Below, one piece after another: positions 49,458-59,988 of a stretch of DNA of 64,000 nt (position 1 is the stretch's first letter; the number at the start of each line of letters is the position of its first letter). This DNA comes from Macrostomum hystrix (taxonomy: Eukaryota > Platyhelminthes > Macrostomidae). The notes under the pieces are model-generated. The model ran no database searches. It saw nothing but the letters and a program-made list of their open reading frames with translations, and was not told the DNA's origin. The DNA lies in NCBI GenBank assembly GCA_950097015.1, contig CATNEN010000031.1, positions 186,001 through 250,000 on the forward strand. Direction: 5' to 3'. Both the position numbers and the translations under genes were made by a program.

Positions 49458-50464
49458 CTCCCATCGCCACATCTCCCATCGCCACATCTCCCATCGCCAC
49501 ATCTCCCATCGCCATCGCCTGATTTCCCATCGCCTCATCTCCCATCGCCTCATCTCCCATTGCCTCATCTCCCATCGCCTCATCTCCCATCGCCTCATCT
49601 CCCATCGCCTCATCTCCCATCGCCTAATCTCCCATCGCCTCATCTCCCATCGCCTAATCTCCCATCGCCTAATCTCCCATCGCCTGATCTCCCATTGCCT
49701 GATCTCCCATCGCCTCATCTCCCATCGCCTAATCTCCCATCGGCTGATCTCCCATCGGCTGATCTCCCATCGCCTCATCTCCAATCGCCTGATCTCCCAT
49801 CGCCTCATCTCCCATCGCCTCATCTCCCATCGCCTCGTCTCCCATCGCCTCATCTCCCATCGCCTCATCTCCCATCGTCTCATCTCCCATCGCCTCATCT
49901 CCCATCGCCTAATCTCCCATCGCCTCATCTCCCATCGCCTAATCTCCCATCGCCTAATCTCACATCGCCACATCTCCCATCGCCACATCTCCCATCGCCA
50001 TCGCCTGATTTCCCATCGCCTCATCTCCCATCGCCTCATCTCCCATCGCCTAATCTCCCATCGCCTCATCTCCCATCGCCTCATCTCCCATCGCCTAATC
50101 TCCCATCGCCTCATCTCCCATCGCCTCATCTCCCATCGCCTCATCTCCCATCGCCTCATCTCCCATCGCCTCATCTCCCATCGCCTCATCTCCCATCGCC
50201 TCATCTCCCATCGCCTCATCTCCCATCGCCTAATCTCCCATCGCCTCATCTCCCATCGCCTAATCTCCCATCGCCTAATCTCCCATCGCCTAATCTCCCA
50301 TCGGCTCATCTCCCATCGCCTCGTCTCCCATCGCCTCATCTCCCATCGCCTCATCTCCCATCGCCACATCTCCCATCGCCATCGCCTGATTTCCCATCGC
50401 CTCATCTCCCATCGCCTGATCTCCCATCGCCTCATCTCCCATCGCGGCTCCGATCGCCTGATCT
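49458..50464 (+). repeat. 15-bp minisatellite array 19
   Basis: Starts with CATCGCCACATCTCC units and CATCGCCATCGCCTGATTTC; closely related to arrays 9 and 22. Confidence 0.97.
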
Positions 50465-51039
50465 CAAATCGACTCGGTTCTTTTCAAATGATAAGAGCAA
50501 AAGCACAATTCACAGCTGAAATTTCATTGCCTTTAGCGCAAAGGGCAGCCAGTTTTTTTAGTAAGTACATTCTTCTCCGCCTACACTGAGAGGCCCGCAA
50601 ATTAAAAAATTATATTTTAACCCAGCCAACTCTGCCCTGCCCATTGTACGCACTTCAATATTGAACAAATCAGACCCCTCAATAGAAATAAATCGCGGCA
50701 CCCTCTCTCCGCCAATACACAGGGACAGTTAGAATGTGCGTACGGCCACCTCTCCGCCCCATTTTCAAACCGACTGCCAACCCTCCACTGGAGAGAAAAT
50801 ACACTAAACAGATAGGCACAAAATGTTGACGCAACTCATTTAATCGAGGCCAATTTCATCACAGCGGGAAGGACATTTGCCTACTATATACTACTTAATA
50901 GCCTTTCTGCTTTTTTGAGGATCATAGAATTTGAAATTTCAGAATTAAAATAGCCTATAGCCTTCCTCGGAAAATTTCCCATTTTCCCATATAAGTTTCA
51001 ACGCTGAGTTGCCAGTATTCTAGGAGGAGATGTCGAACT

Positions 51040-51083
<44 letters not shown>

Positions 51084-51147
51084 ACACGTGAAAATTAGTA
51101 TATTTACGAGCTAAACTCCTCCTCCGGAGGAGGTTGAGGGGAGAGAA
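50465..51147 (+). repeat. Spacer 19 (type 2, short)
   Basis: Type 2, with a long uninterrupted AC tract (~51041-51075). Confidence 0.9.
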
Positions 51148-52019
51148 CTCCCATCGCCTCATCTCCCATCGCCTCGTCTCCCATCGTCTCATCTCCCATC
51201 GCCTGATCTCCCATCGCCTAATCACCCTTTGCCTCATCTCCCATCACCTGATCACCAATCGCCTCATCTCCTATCGCCTGATCTCCCATCGCCTAATCTC
51301 CCATCGCGCCACATCTCCCATCGCCACATCTCCCATCGCCTCATCTCCCATCGCCTCGTCTCCCATCGTCTCATCTCCCATCGCCTCATCTTTCATCGCC
51401 TCATCTCTCATCGCCTGATCTCCCATCGCCACATCTCCCATCGCCTCATCTCCCATCGCCTCGTCTCCCATCGCCTCATCTCCCATCGCCTGATCTCCCA
51501 TCGCCTCATCTCACGTCGCCACATCTCCCATCGCCTCATCTCCCGTCGCCTGATCTCCTATCGCCTGATCTCCTATCGCCTGATCTCCAATCGCCTGATC
51601 TTACCCCGCCTGATCTCCCACCGTCTCATCTCCCATCGCCTCATCTCCCATCGCCTCATCTCCCATCGCCTAATCTCCCATCGCCTGATCTCCCATCGCC
51701 TCATCTCCCATCGGCTGATCTCCCATCGGCTGATCTCCCATCGCCTCATCTCCAATCGCCTGATCTCCCATCGCCTAATCTCCCGTCGCCTGATCTCCCA
51801 TCGCCTAATCTCCCATCGCCTAATTTCCCATCGCCTGATCTCCCATTGCCTGATCTCCCATCGCCTCATCTCCCATCGCCTAATCTCCCATCGCCTGATC
51901 TCCCATCGCCTAATCTCCCGTCGCCTGATCTCCCATCGCCTAATCTCCCATCGCCTAATTTCCCATCGCCTAATCTCCCATCGCCTCATCTCCCATCGCG
52001 GCTCCGATCGCCTGATCTC
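51148..52019 (+). repeat. 15-bp minisatellite array 20
   Basis: Contains a register shift (ATCGCGCCACATC at ~51304) and a duplicated block near its end. Confidence 0.97.
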
Positions 52020-52683
52020 AAATCGAGTCAGTTCTTTTCAAATGTTAAAAAGCAAAAGCACAATTCACAGTTGAAATTTCATTGCCTTTAGCGCAAAGGG
52101 CAGCCAGTTTTTTAGTAATAAGTACATTCTTCTCCGCCTACACTGAGAGGCCCGCAAATTTTAAAATTATATTTTAACCCAGCCAACTCTGCCCTGCCCA
52201 TTGTACGCACTTCAATATTGAACAAATCAGACCCCTCAATAGAAATAACTCGCGGCACCCTCTCTCCGCCAATACACAGGGACAGTTAGAATGTGCGTAC
52301 GGCCACCTCTCCGCCCCATTTTCAAACCGACTGCCAACCCTCCACTGGAGAGAAAATACACTAAACAGATAGGCCGAAATGATAGCGCAACCACTTTAAC
52401 CGACTCCAGTTTTCTCAGCTCAAAAGAAAAAAGTGTCCAGAGAAGGTTATGAAATCATTTTTCTGCTTTTTTGAGGATCTTAGAATTTGAAATTTCAGAA
52501 TTAAAATAGCCTATAGCCTTCCTCGGAAAATTTCCCATTTTCCGATATAAGTTTCAACGCTGAGTTGCCAGTATTCTAGGAGGAGATGTCGAACTGACAC
52601 ACACACACACAGACAAACAACACGTGAAAATTAGTATATTTACGAGCTAAACTCCTCCTCCGGAGGAGGTTGAGGGGAGAGAA
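52020..52683 (+). repeat. Spacer 20 (type 1/2 chimera)
   Basis: Type 1 middle (GCCGAAATGATAGCG at ~52373) with type 2 end (GCCTTCCTCGG at ~52515, GTCGAACTGAC). The reciprocal of spacers 3 and 14. Confidence 0.9.
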
Positions 52684-54467
52684 CTCCCATCGCCACATCT
52701 CCCATCGCCACATCTCCCATCGCCATCGCCTGATTTCCCATCGCCTCATCTCCCATCGCCTCATCTCCCATTGCCTCATCTCCCATCGCCTCATCTCCCA
52801 TCGCCTCATCTCCCATCGCCTCATCTCCCATCGCCTAATCTCCCATCGCCTCATCTCCCATCGCCTAATCTCCCATCGCCTAATCTCCCATCGCCTGATC
52901 TCCCATTGCCTGATCTCCCATCGCCTCATCTCCCATCGCCTAATCTCCCATCGGCTGATCTCCCATCGGCTGATCTCCCATCGCCTCATCTCCAATCGCC
53001 TGATCTCCCATCGCCTAATCTCCCATCGGCTGATCTCCCATCGCCTCATCTCCCATCGCCTAATCTCCCATCGCCTGATCTCCTATCGCCTAATCTCCCA
53101 TCGCCACATCTCCCATCGCCACATCTCCCATCGCCTCATCTCCCATCGCCTCGTCTCCCATCGCCTCATCTCCCATCGCCTCATCTCCCATCGTCTCATC
53201 TCCCATCGCCTCATCTCCCATCGCCTAATCTCCCATCGCCTCATCTCCCATCGCCTAATCTCCCATCGCCTAATCTCACATCGCCACATCTCCCATCGCC
53301 ATCGCCTGATTTCCCATCGCCTCATCTCCCATCGCCTCATCTCCCATCGCCTAATCTCCCATCGCCTCATCTCCCATCGCCTCATCTCCCATCGCCTAAT
53401 CTCCCATCGCCTCATCTCCCATCGCCTCATCTCCCATCGCCTCATCTCCCATCGCCTCATCTCCCATCGCCTCATCTCCCATCGCCTCATCTCCCATCGC
53501 CTGATCTCCCATTGCCTGATCTCCCATCGCCTCATCTCCCGTCGCCTGATCTCCCATCGCCTCATCTCCCATCACCTGATCACCCATCACCTCATCTCCC
53601 ATCGCCTAATCTCCCATCGCATCATCTCCCATCGTCTCATCTCCCATCGCCTCATCTCCTATCGCCTGATCTCCCATCGCCTAATCTCCCATCGCCTCAT
53701 CTCCCATCGCCTCATCTCCCATCGCCTGATCTCCCATCGCCTCATCTCCCGTCGCCACATCTCCTATCGCCTGATCTCCTATCGCCTCATTTCTCATTGC
53801 CTCATCTCCCGTCGCCACATCTCCCATCGCCTGATCTCCCATCGCCTGATCTCCCATCGCCTCATCTCCCATCGCCTGATCTCCCATCGCCTGATCTCCC
53901 ATCGCCTGATCTCCCATCGCCTCATCTCCCATCGCCTCATCTCCCATCGCTTCATCTCCCATCGCCTCATCTCCCATCGCCTCATCTTCCATCACCTGAT
54001 CACCCATCACCTCATCTCCCATCGCCTAATCTCTCATCGCATCATCTCCCATCGTCTCATCTCCCATCGCCTCATCTCCTATCGCCTGATTTCCCATCGC
54101 CTAATCTCCCATCGCCTCATCTCCCATCGCCTCATCTCCCATCGCCTGATCTCCCATCGCCTCATCTCCCGTCGCCACATCTCCTATCGCCTGATCTCCC
54201 ATCGCCTCATTTCTCATTGCCTCATCTCCCGTCGCCACATCTCCCATCGCCTGATCTCCCATCGCCTGATCTCCCATCGCCTCATCTCCCATCGCCTGAT
54301 CTCCCATCGCCTGATCTCCCATCGCCTGATCTCCCATCGGCTCATCTCCCGTTGCCTGATCTCCCATCGCCTGATCTCCCATCGCCTGATCTCCCATCGC
54401 CTCATCTCCGATCGCCTGATCTCCCATCGCCTGATCTCCCATTGCCTGATCTCCCATTGCCTGATCT
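52684..54467 (+). repeat. 15-bp minisatellite array 21
   Basis: A mosaic: the first part resembles arrays 9, 19 and 22, the second part resembles array 14. Confidence 0.97.
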
Positions 54468-55135
54468 CAAATCGCCTCAGTTCTTTTCAAATGTTAAAAA
54501 GCAAAATAATAATTCACAGTTGAAATTTCATTGCCTTTAGCGCAAAGGGCAGCCAGTTTTTTAGTAAGTACATTCTTCTCCGCCTACACTGAGAGGCCCG
54601 CAAATTTTATCAATTGAATTTTAACCCAGCCAACTCTGCCCTGCCCATTGTACGCACTTCAATATTGAACAAATCAGACCCCTCAATAGAAATAACTCGC
54701 GGCACCCTCTCTCCGCCAATACACAGGGACAGTTAGAATGTGCGTACGGCCAACTCTCCGCCCCATTTTCAAACCGACTGCCAACCCTCCACTGGAGAGA
54801 AAATACACTAAACAGATAGGCACAAAATGTTGACGCAACTCATTTAATCGAGGCCAATTTCATCACAGCGGGAAGGACATTTGCCTACTATATACTACTT
54901 AATAGCCTTTCTGCTTTTTTGAGGATCATAAAATTTGAAATTTCAGAAATAAAATAGCCTATAGCCTTCCTCGGAAAATTTCCCATTTTCCCATATAAGT
55001 TTCAACGCTGAGTTGCCAGTATTCTAGGAGGAGATGTCGAACTGACAGACACACACACACACAGACAAACAACACGTGAAAATTAGTATATTTACGAGCT
55101 AAACTCCTCCTCCGGAGGAGGTTGAGGGGAGAGAA
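54468..55135 (+). repeat. Spacer 21 (type 2, short)
   Basis: Type 2, short AC tract. Confidence 0.9.
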
Positions 55136-56352
55136 CTCCCATCGCCACATCTCCCATCGCCACATCTCCCATCGCCACATCTCCCATCGCCATCGCCTGA
55201 TTTCCCATCGCCTCATCTCCCATCGCCTCATCTCCCATTGCCTCATCTCCCATCGCCTCATCTCCCATCGCCTCATCTCCCATCGCCTCATCTCCCATCG
55301 CCTAATCTCCCATCGCCTCATCTCCCATCGCCTAATCTCCCATCGCCTAATCTCCCATCGCCTGATCTCCCATTGCCTGATCTCCCATCGCCTCATCTCC
55401 CATCGCCTAATCTCCCATCGGCTGATCTCCCATCGGCTGATCTCCCATCGCCTCATCTCCCATCGCCTGATCTCCCATCGCCTCATCTCCCATCGCCTCA
55501 TCTCCCATCGCCTCGTCTCCCATCGCCTCATCTCCCATCGCCTCATCTCCCATCGTCTCATCTCCCATCGCCTCATCTCCCATCGCCTAATCTCCCATCG
55601 CCTCATCTCCCATCGCCTAATCTCCCATCGCCTAATCTCACATCGCCACATCTCCCATCGCCACATCTCCCATCGCCATCGCCTGATTTCCCATCGCCTC
55701 ATCTCCCATCGCCTCATCTCCCATCGCCTAATCTCCCATCGCCTCATCTCCCATCGCCTCATCTCCCATCGCCTAATCTCCCATCGCCTCATCTCCCATC
55801 GCCTCATCTCCCATCGCCTCATCTCCCATCGCCTCATCTCCCATCGCCTCATCTCCCATCGCCTCATCTCCCATCGCCTCATCTCCCATCGCCTCATCTC
55901 CCATCGCCTAATCTCCCATCGCCTGATCTCCCATCGCCTGATCTCCCATCGCCTAATCTCCCATCGCCTAATCTCCCATCGCCTAATCTCCCATCGGCTC
56001 ATCTCCCATCGCCTCGTCTCCCATCGCCTCATCTCCCATCGCCTCATCTCCCATCGCCACATCTCCCATCGCCATCGCCTGATTTCCCATCGCCTCATCT
56101 CCCATCGCCTGATCTCCCATCGCCTAATCTCCCGTCGCCACATCTCCCATTGCCTGATCTCCCATCGCCTAATCTCCCATCGGCTGATCTCCCATCGGCT
56201 GATCTCCCATCGCCTCATCTCCAATCGCCTGATCTCCCATCGCCTAATCTCCCATCGCCTCATCTCCCATCGCCTAATCTCCCATCGCCTGATCTCCCAT
56301 TGCCTGATCTCCCATGGCCTCATCTCCCATCGCGGCTCCGATCGCCTGATCT
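55136..56352 (+). repeat. 15-bp minisatellite array 22 (last)
   Basis: Closely related to arrays 9 and 19; GCGGCTCCGATCG tail. Confidence 0.97.
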
Positions 56353-56927
56353 CAAATCGACTCGGTTCTTTTCAAATGATAAGAGCAAAAGCACAATTCA
56401 CAGCTGAAATTTCATTGCCTTTAGCGCAAAGGGCAGCCAGTTTTTTTAGTAAGTACATTCTTCTCCGCCTACACTGAGAGGCCCGCAAATTAAAAAATTA
56501 TATTTTAACCCAGCCAACTCTGCCCTGCCCATTGTACGCACTTCAATATTGAACAAATCAGACCCCTCAATAGAAATAAATCGCGGCACCCTCTCTCCGC
56601 CAATACACAGGGACAGTTAGAATGTGCGTACGGCCACCTCTCCGCCCCATTTTCAAACCGACTGCCAACCCTCCACTGGAGAGAAAATACACTAAACAGA
56701 TAGGCACAAAATGTTGACGCAACTCATTTAATCGAGGCCAATTTCATCACAGCGGGAAGGACATTTGCCTACTATATACTACTTAATAGCCTTTCTGCTT
56801 TTTTGAGGATCATAGAATTTGAAATTTCAGAATTAAAATAGCCTATAGCCTTCCTCGGAAAATTTCCCATTTTCCCATATAAGTTTCAACGCTGAGTTGC
56901 CAGTATTCTAGGAGGAGATGTCGAACT

Positions 56928-56971
<44 letters not shown>

Positions 56972-57005
56972 ACACGTGAAAATTAGTATATTTAGAGAGA
57001 GACGA
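56353..57005 (+). repeat. Spacer 22, truncated right edge of the satellite
   Basis: A type 2 spacer that stops after AGAGAGAGACGAG at ~57005. Elsewhere (for example 35371-35383) this continues into CTAAACTCC, the palindrome and an array. The satellite ends here. Confidence 0.88.
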
Positions 57006-57823
57006 GAAGATAGAGAGAGGAAGAAGAAAACATACAAACATACAAGATTTTCATTTTTAGTATATAAGAAGATTTTCATTTTTAGTATATTAGAAGAAGT
57101 TTAGGTTCGAATAAAAATAAAAGAAATAGATCGAGGGAACATTTGCGATAGGTAAATCAAGTAACTAGGCAATGATCTATTTGGGCACTGAGCCATGGTG
57201 TTAAAAGTGGTTAGAACATGGGTATTTTGAATTTAGCATTCAGCATCTTGGTAATTGCAAAGTGGGGTTAAAAGAGAGATAGAAATAGAAGTAGAAAAAA
57301 ATATTTTTACAGTTTGTGTAAAAACAATATTTTAAGTATAAATATTTCTGTAATTTTATAGAAAATTTTATATTTCGGTAGAATAATGATAATTTGCGTC
57401 TTTTAGTTCGATGCGCAAATTACTCTACTAGCAGTAGTCGGCTTTACGAAAAGTATGCTTTCCGCTAGAATACGTCAGGATATTGTGAGTATAAATATCG
57501 GAGTCTTAATTACAGGTGTATCTAACCAATGAGACGAAGTTAAGCCGATATACTGGCCCAGTGTTTGTGGTTCACTGGTACCTGTGGTAGCTTGTATAAG
57601 CAGCTTCAGGGAACGTCCCACGTCTCGGTGCGATGATGACATCTAGAAGTCTGACCCAAAGGATTACCTGGATGGCTTAGTGTCTAGTGCCGGGACTTGT
57701 TATTATTTTTTCCACTTTTTGCCAAACTAAAGAGCAAGCGCAACATGAGATAAACTGCTGCAGATGTTGGGTGCTGTGTGGTGATTGTTTTTTGGTTTCT
57801 GTTGCAGCAACAGCTGCCTCTTT
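57006..57823. other. AT-rich DNA between satellite and LINE ORF2
   Basis: Contains a 25-bp tandem duplication (AAGATTTTCATTTTTAGTAT at ~57044 and ~57069). The part near 57500-57823 is probably the LINE 3' UTR, but no poly(A) or short-repeat tail was identified. No gene seen. Confidence 0.5.
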
Positions 57824-58627
57824 TTAGTTTGTCCTGCCTGGACCCCTGGGCGCTGGTGTAGCAGCAGCGATTCTCCTCTCCAGGATTTCCCAGAGGTGGT
57901 GTAGGACAGGCATTCTGGACCCCGGGTTTATCCTAATCGGATCAGGGCGCCTCTCTAGGTTGTGGATTTTAGCCTTGCAGGCTTTAAGGAGCCAGCGGGT
58001 CCCTAGATCATCAATCCTGTTCGCTACCAGGGGCATCTGGGCATGCTCATGCAAGTAGCTGGTGGAGATGTAGGATGGGATCCCATAGAAGATTCTGAGG
58101 GCAATGTTTTGAATTTTCTGAAGGTCACTCTTGTTTCCCAGGCTTAGGATTGTTAGAATGGGTGCTCCATATGTCATGGTGCTCTCCACGTAAGCCTGGT
58201 ATAGCATTTTCAGAGTGTCGCTCTTCAGATTGGTCTTTTTTGAAATCTTGCTAAGGCACATCACCTGCGCTCTGCAAGTGTTGATTTGTGATTTCACGTG
58301 CTCATTAAGTCTCAGGTTAGTGTCCAGCTTTATGCCGAGGAACTTAACTACATCGCAGTTTTGAATTTGCACAGTTCCCAGGTGGAGTTGGGGCCGTTTG
58401 TCCTGGCACCCTACCCTGGGTTTGTTGCAATTGAAGGTTATGGCCTGGCTTTTTCCGGCATTGATTTTGATGCCCTGCACGCCGCACCATTTATGGACTT
58501 CATCCAGGTAGCGCTGCAGGTTTTTCCTGAGCTTAACGAAACCTTCCGTCGACGCCCAGATTGCCATGTCGTCGGCGAACTGGCTTCGTTCTACTCCAGG
58601 TGTTTTTGGGGTTGGCATGGTGCTCAC
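57824..58627 (-). pseudogene. LINE ORF2, RT catalytic box and C terminus
   Basis: Contains SQFADDMAIWAS, the F/Y-x-D-D catalytic box of reverse transcriptase, then FLGIKLDTNLRLNEHV in the thumb region, and ends PAPRGPGRTN. There is no RNase H domain and no clear CCHC motif after it. A one-base deletion near 58632 separates it from the upstream RT piece. Confidence 0.9.
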
Positions 58628-58631
58628 AAGA

Positions 58632-58853
58632 GCAGATAGAGGAGTGGGCTGATGACTCCACCCTGGGGGACGCCAGCCAATTGAGTTTAAACGACTGGCT
58701 GAGGGCTAAGTTAACCCTCACTAGGACCAACCTGTTCCAGATGGCTTTTTAGCTTCCGCGCAATGATTTTTTCAAAAACTTTGCCTAGGCAGGATGTTAG
58801 GCTGATTGGTCTGTATGAGTTTGGGTCATCTGGGGGTTTGTTAGGCTTTGGTA
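58632..58853 (-). pseudogene. LINE ORF2, broken RT middle
   Basis: Two pieces in different frames. The first (58853-58711) contains SYRPISL and KVFEKIIARKL (RT motifs before the palm) and ends in TAA. The second contains AGVPQGGVISPLLYLL (motif B region). Between them the segment that should hold the first catalytic aspartate (about 100 codons) is missing. Confidence 0.87.
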
Positions 58854-59276
58854 CACCTTTTCCCGTTCAATTTCAACAAATCTGCGCTGCAATTTAGACA
58901 ACTTGACATTCATTTTCGACACTCTATTTTTATACCGTCAGTTGGACGTTCAAATTAGACAAAGCTGACTTCAATTTAAACAGCAGATATTCGATTTAGA
59001 CAGTGGATATTCAATCTAAACACTTCCTCATTGAGAGCGATTTGTCTATGGTAAAAATTCTAGTTCTGAGACAAAGCACATATTCAATTTAGACACGCTC
59101 AGCTTCAGACCCTTAAATTGCTTTCCTGTCGCCTCTGCTTCTGACTTTCGGAGAGAGAATTGGAGAGACTAATGTACATTCTGTAAGATACATGTACTCA
59201 GTTTATTGTCTATGGTAAGATTGAAAACCGAGATTAAGACTGTAAAGGAAAATGATTTCTGGCCTTGTGGCATTGA
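58854..59276 (+). repeat. Left terminal inverted repeat
   Basis: Contains six degenerate TTCAATTTAGACA-like motifs (about 58889, 58949, 58970, 58990, 59010, 59082), likely transposase-binding subterminal repeats (inference). Confidence 0.9.
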
Positions 59277-59465
59277 GTATGCCGTCGTCCCTTTGATGTT
59301 CATCAATGCCGCCAAATGCAGGAAGTCCTCGCCGTTGTTATGAGCATCCAGCAGGCGCGCTCGATCCTGATTCGTGATTCGCACGTACGGGCCGCGGCCA
59401 TCAACGTCGCTTCCGGTCGCTTCTGACTCAGACTCTGACTCCGGTCCGTTCACCTCTTCCTCCAT
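59169..59465 (-). pseudogene. Solo transposase helix-turn-helix fragment
   Basis: ATG at 59465. An acidic Ser/Glu-rich start is followed at residues 28-64 by RITNQDRARLLDAHNNGEDF...IKGTTAYS, the pattern of an N-terminal helix-turn-helix of IS630/Tc1-like transposases. Right after TTAYS the sequence enters the inverted repeat, so the remaining ~30 residues are repeat-derived and the DDE domain is absent. It could still be expressed as a DNA-binding repressor-like peptide (speculation), but a deletion remnant is simplest. Confidence 0.7.
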
Positions 59466-59570
59466 GTTCGTGCGTTAGATTACAGATAGACAGATATTCT
59501 TCACGAAAGAAGCAATTCTCAGAAGTAGCCTTCACTCTTGTTTAACGACCGCCGTTTTATGTGCTAAATT

Positions 59571-59986
59571 CAATGCCACAAGGCCAGAAATCATTTTCCT
59601 TTACAGTCTCAATCTCGGTTTTCAATCTTACCATAGACAATAAACTGAGTACATGTATCTTACAGAATGTACATTAGTCTCTCCAATTCTCTCTCCGAAA
59701 GTCAGAAGCAGAGGCGACAGGAAAGCAAGGGTCTGAAGCTGAGCGTGTCTAAATTAAATGATGATTGTCTAAATTGAATATGTGCTTTGCCTCAGAACTA
59801 GAATTTTACCATAGACAAATCGCTCTCAATGAGGAAGTGTTTAAATTGAATATCTGCTGTTTAAATTGAAGTCAGCTTTGTCTAATTTGAACGTCCAACT
59901 GAAGGTATAAAATTAGAGTGTCGAAAATGAATGTCAAGTTGTCTAAATTGCAGCGCAGATTTGTTGAAATTGAACGGGAAAAGGTG
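59571..59986 (-). repeat. Right terminal inverted repeat
   Basis: The reverse complement of the left repeat with scattered differences and small indels, carrying the same subterminal motifs (TGTCTAAATTGAA type) between ~59745 and 59960. Confidence 0.9.
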
Positions 59987-59988
59987 TA

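Larger units (their letters stand above)
58854..59986. mobile_element. TIR DNA element inserted in the LINE (Tc1/mariner-like)
   Basis: 1,133 bp flanked by TA on both sides (58852-58853 and 59987-59988). The ends are perfect inverted repeats starting CACCTTTTCCCGTTCAATTT. The repeats extend about 420 bp (58854-59276 and 59571-59986). Removing the element plus one TA restores the LINE reading frame exactly (VVML then PKPN). The TA duplication and the helix-turn-helix ORF suggest the IS630/Tc1/mariner superfamily. With no catalytic domain it is non-autonomous. Confidence 0.92.

Noticed and set aside
12922-56352. CRISPR array
   Set aside because: The repeat is only 15 bp, direct head-to-tail without unique spacers; the long spacers are homologous to one another, and the context is eukaryotic.
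6812-57005. Spacers as non-autonomous Helitrons or Penelope-like elements
   Set aside because: Helitrons lie next to them and tandem repeats are common in such elements, but I found no TC...CTRR termini and no coding similarity.
59882-59986. Last ~35 residues of the long LINE ORF2 frame
   Set aside because: They are read-through into the inserted TIR element, not part of the reverse transcriptase.
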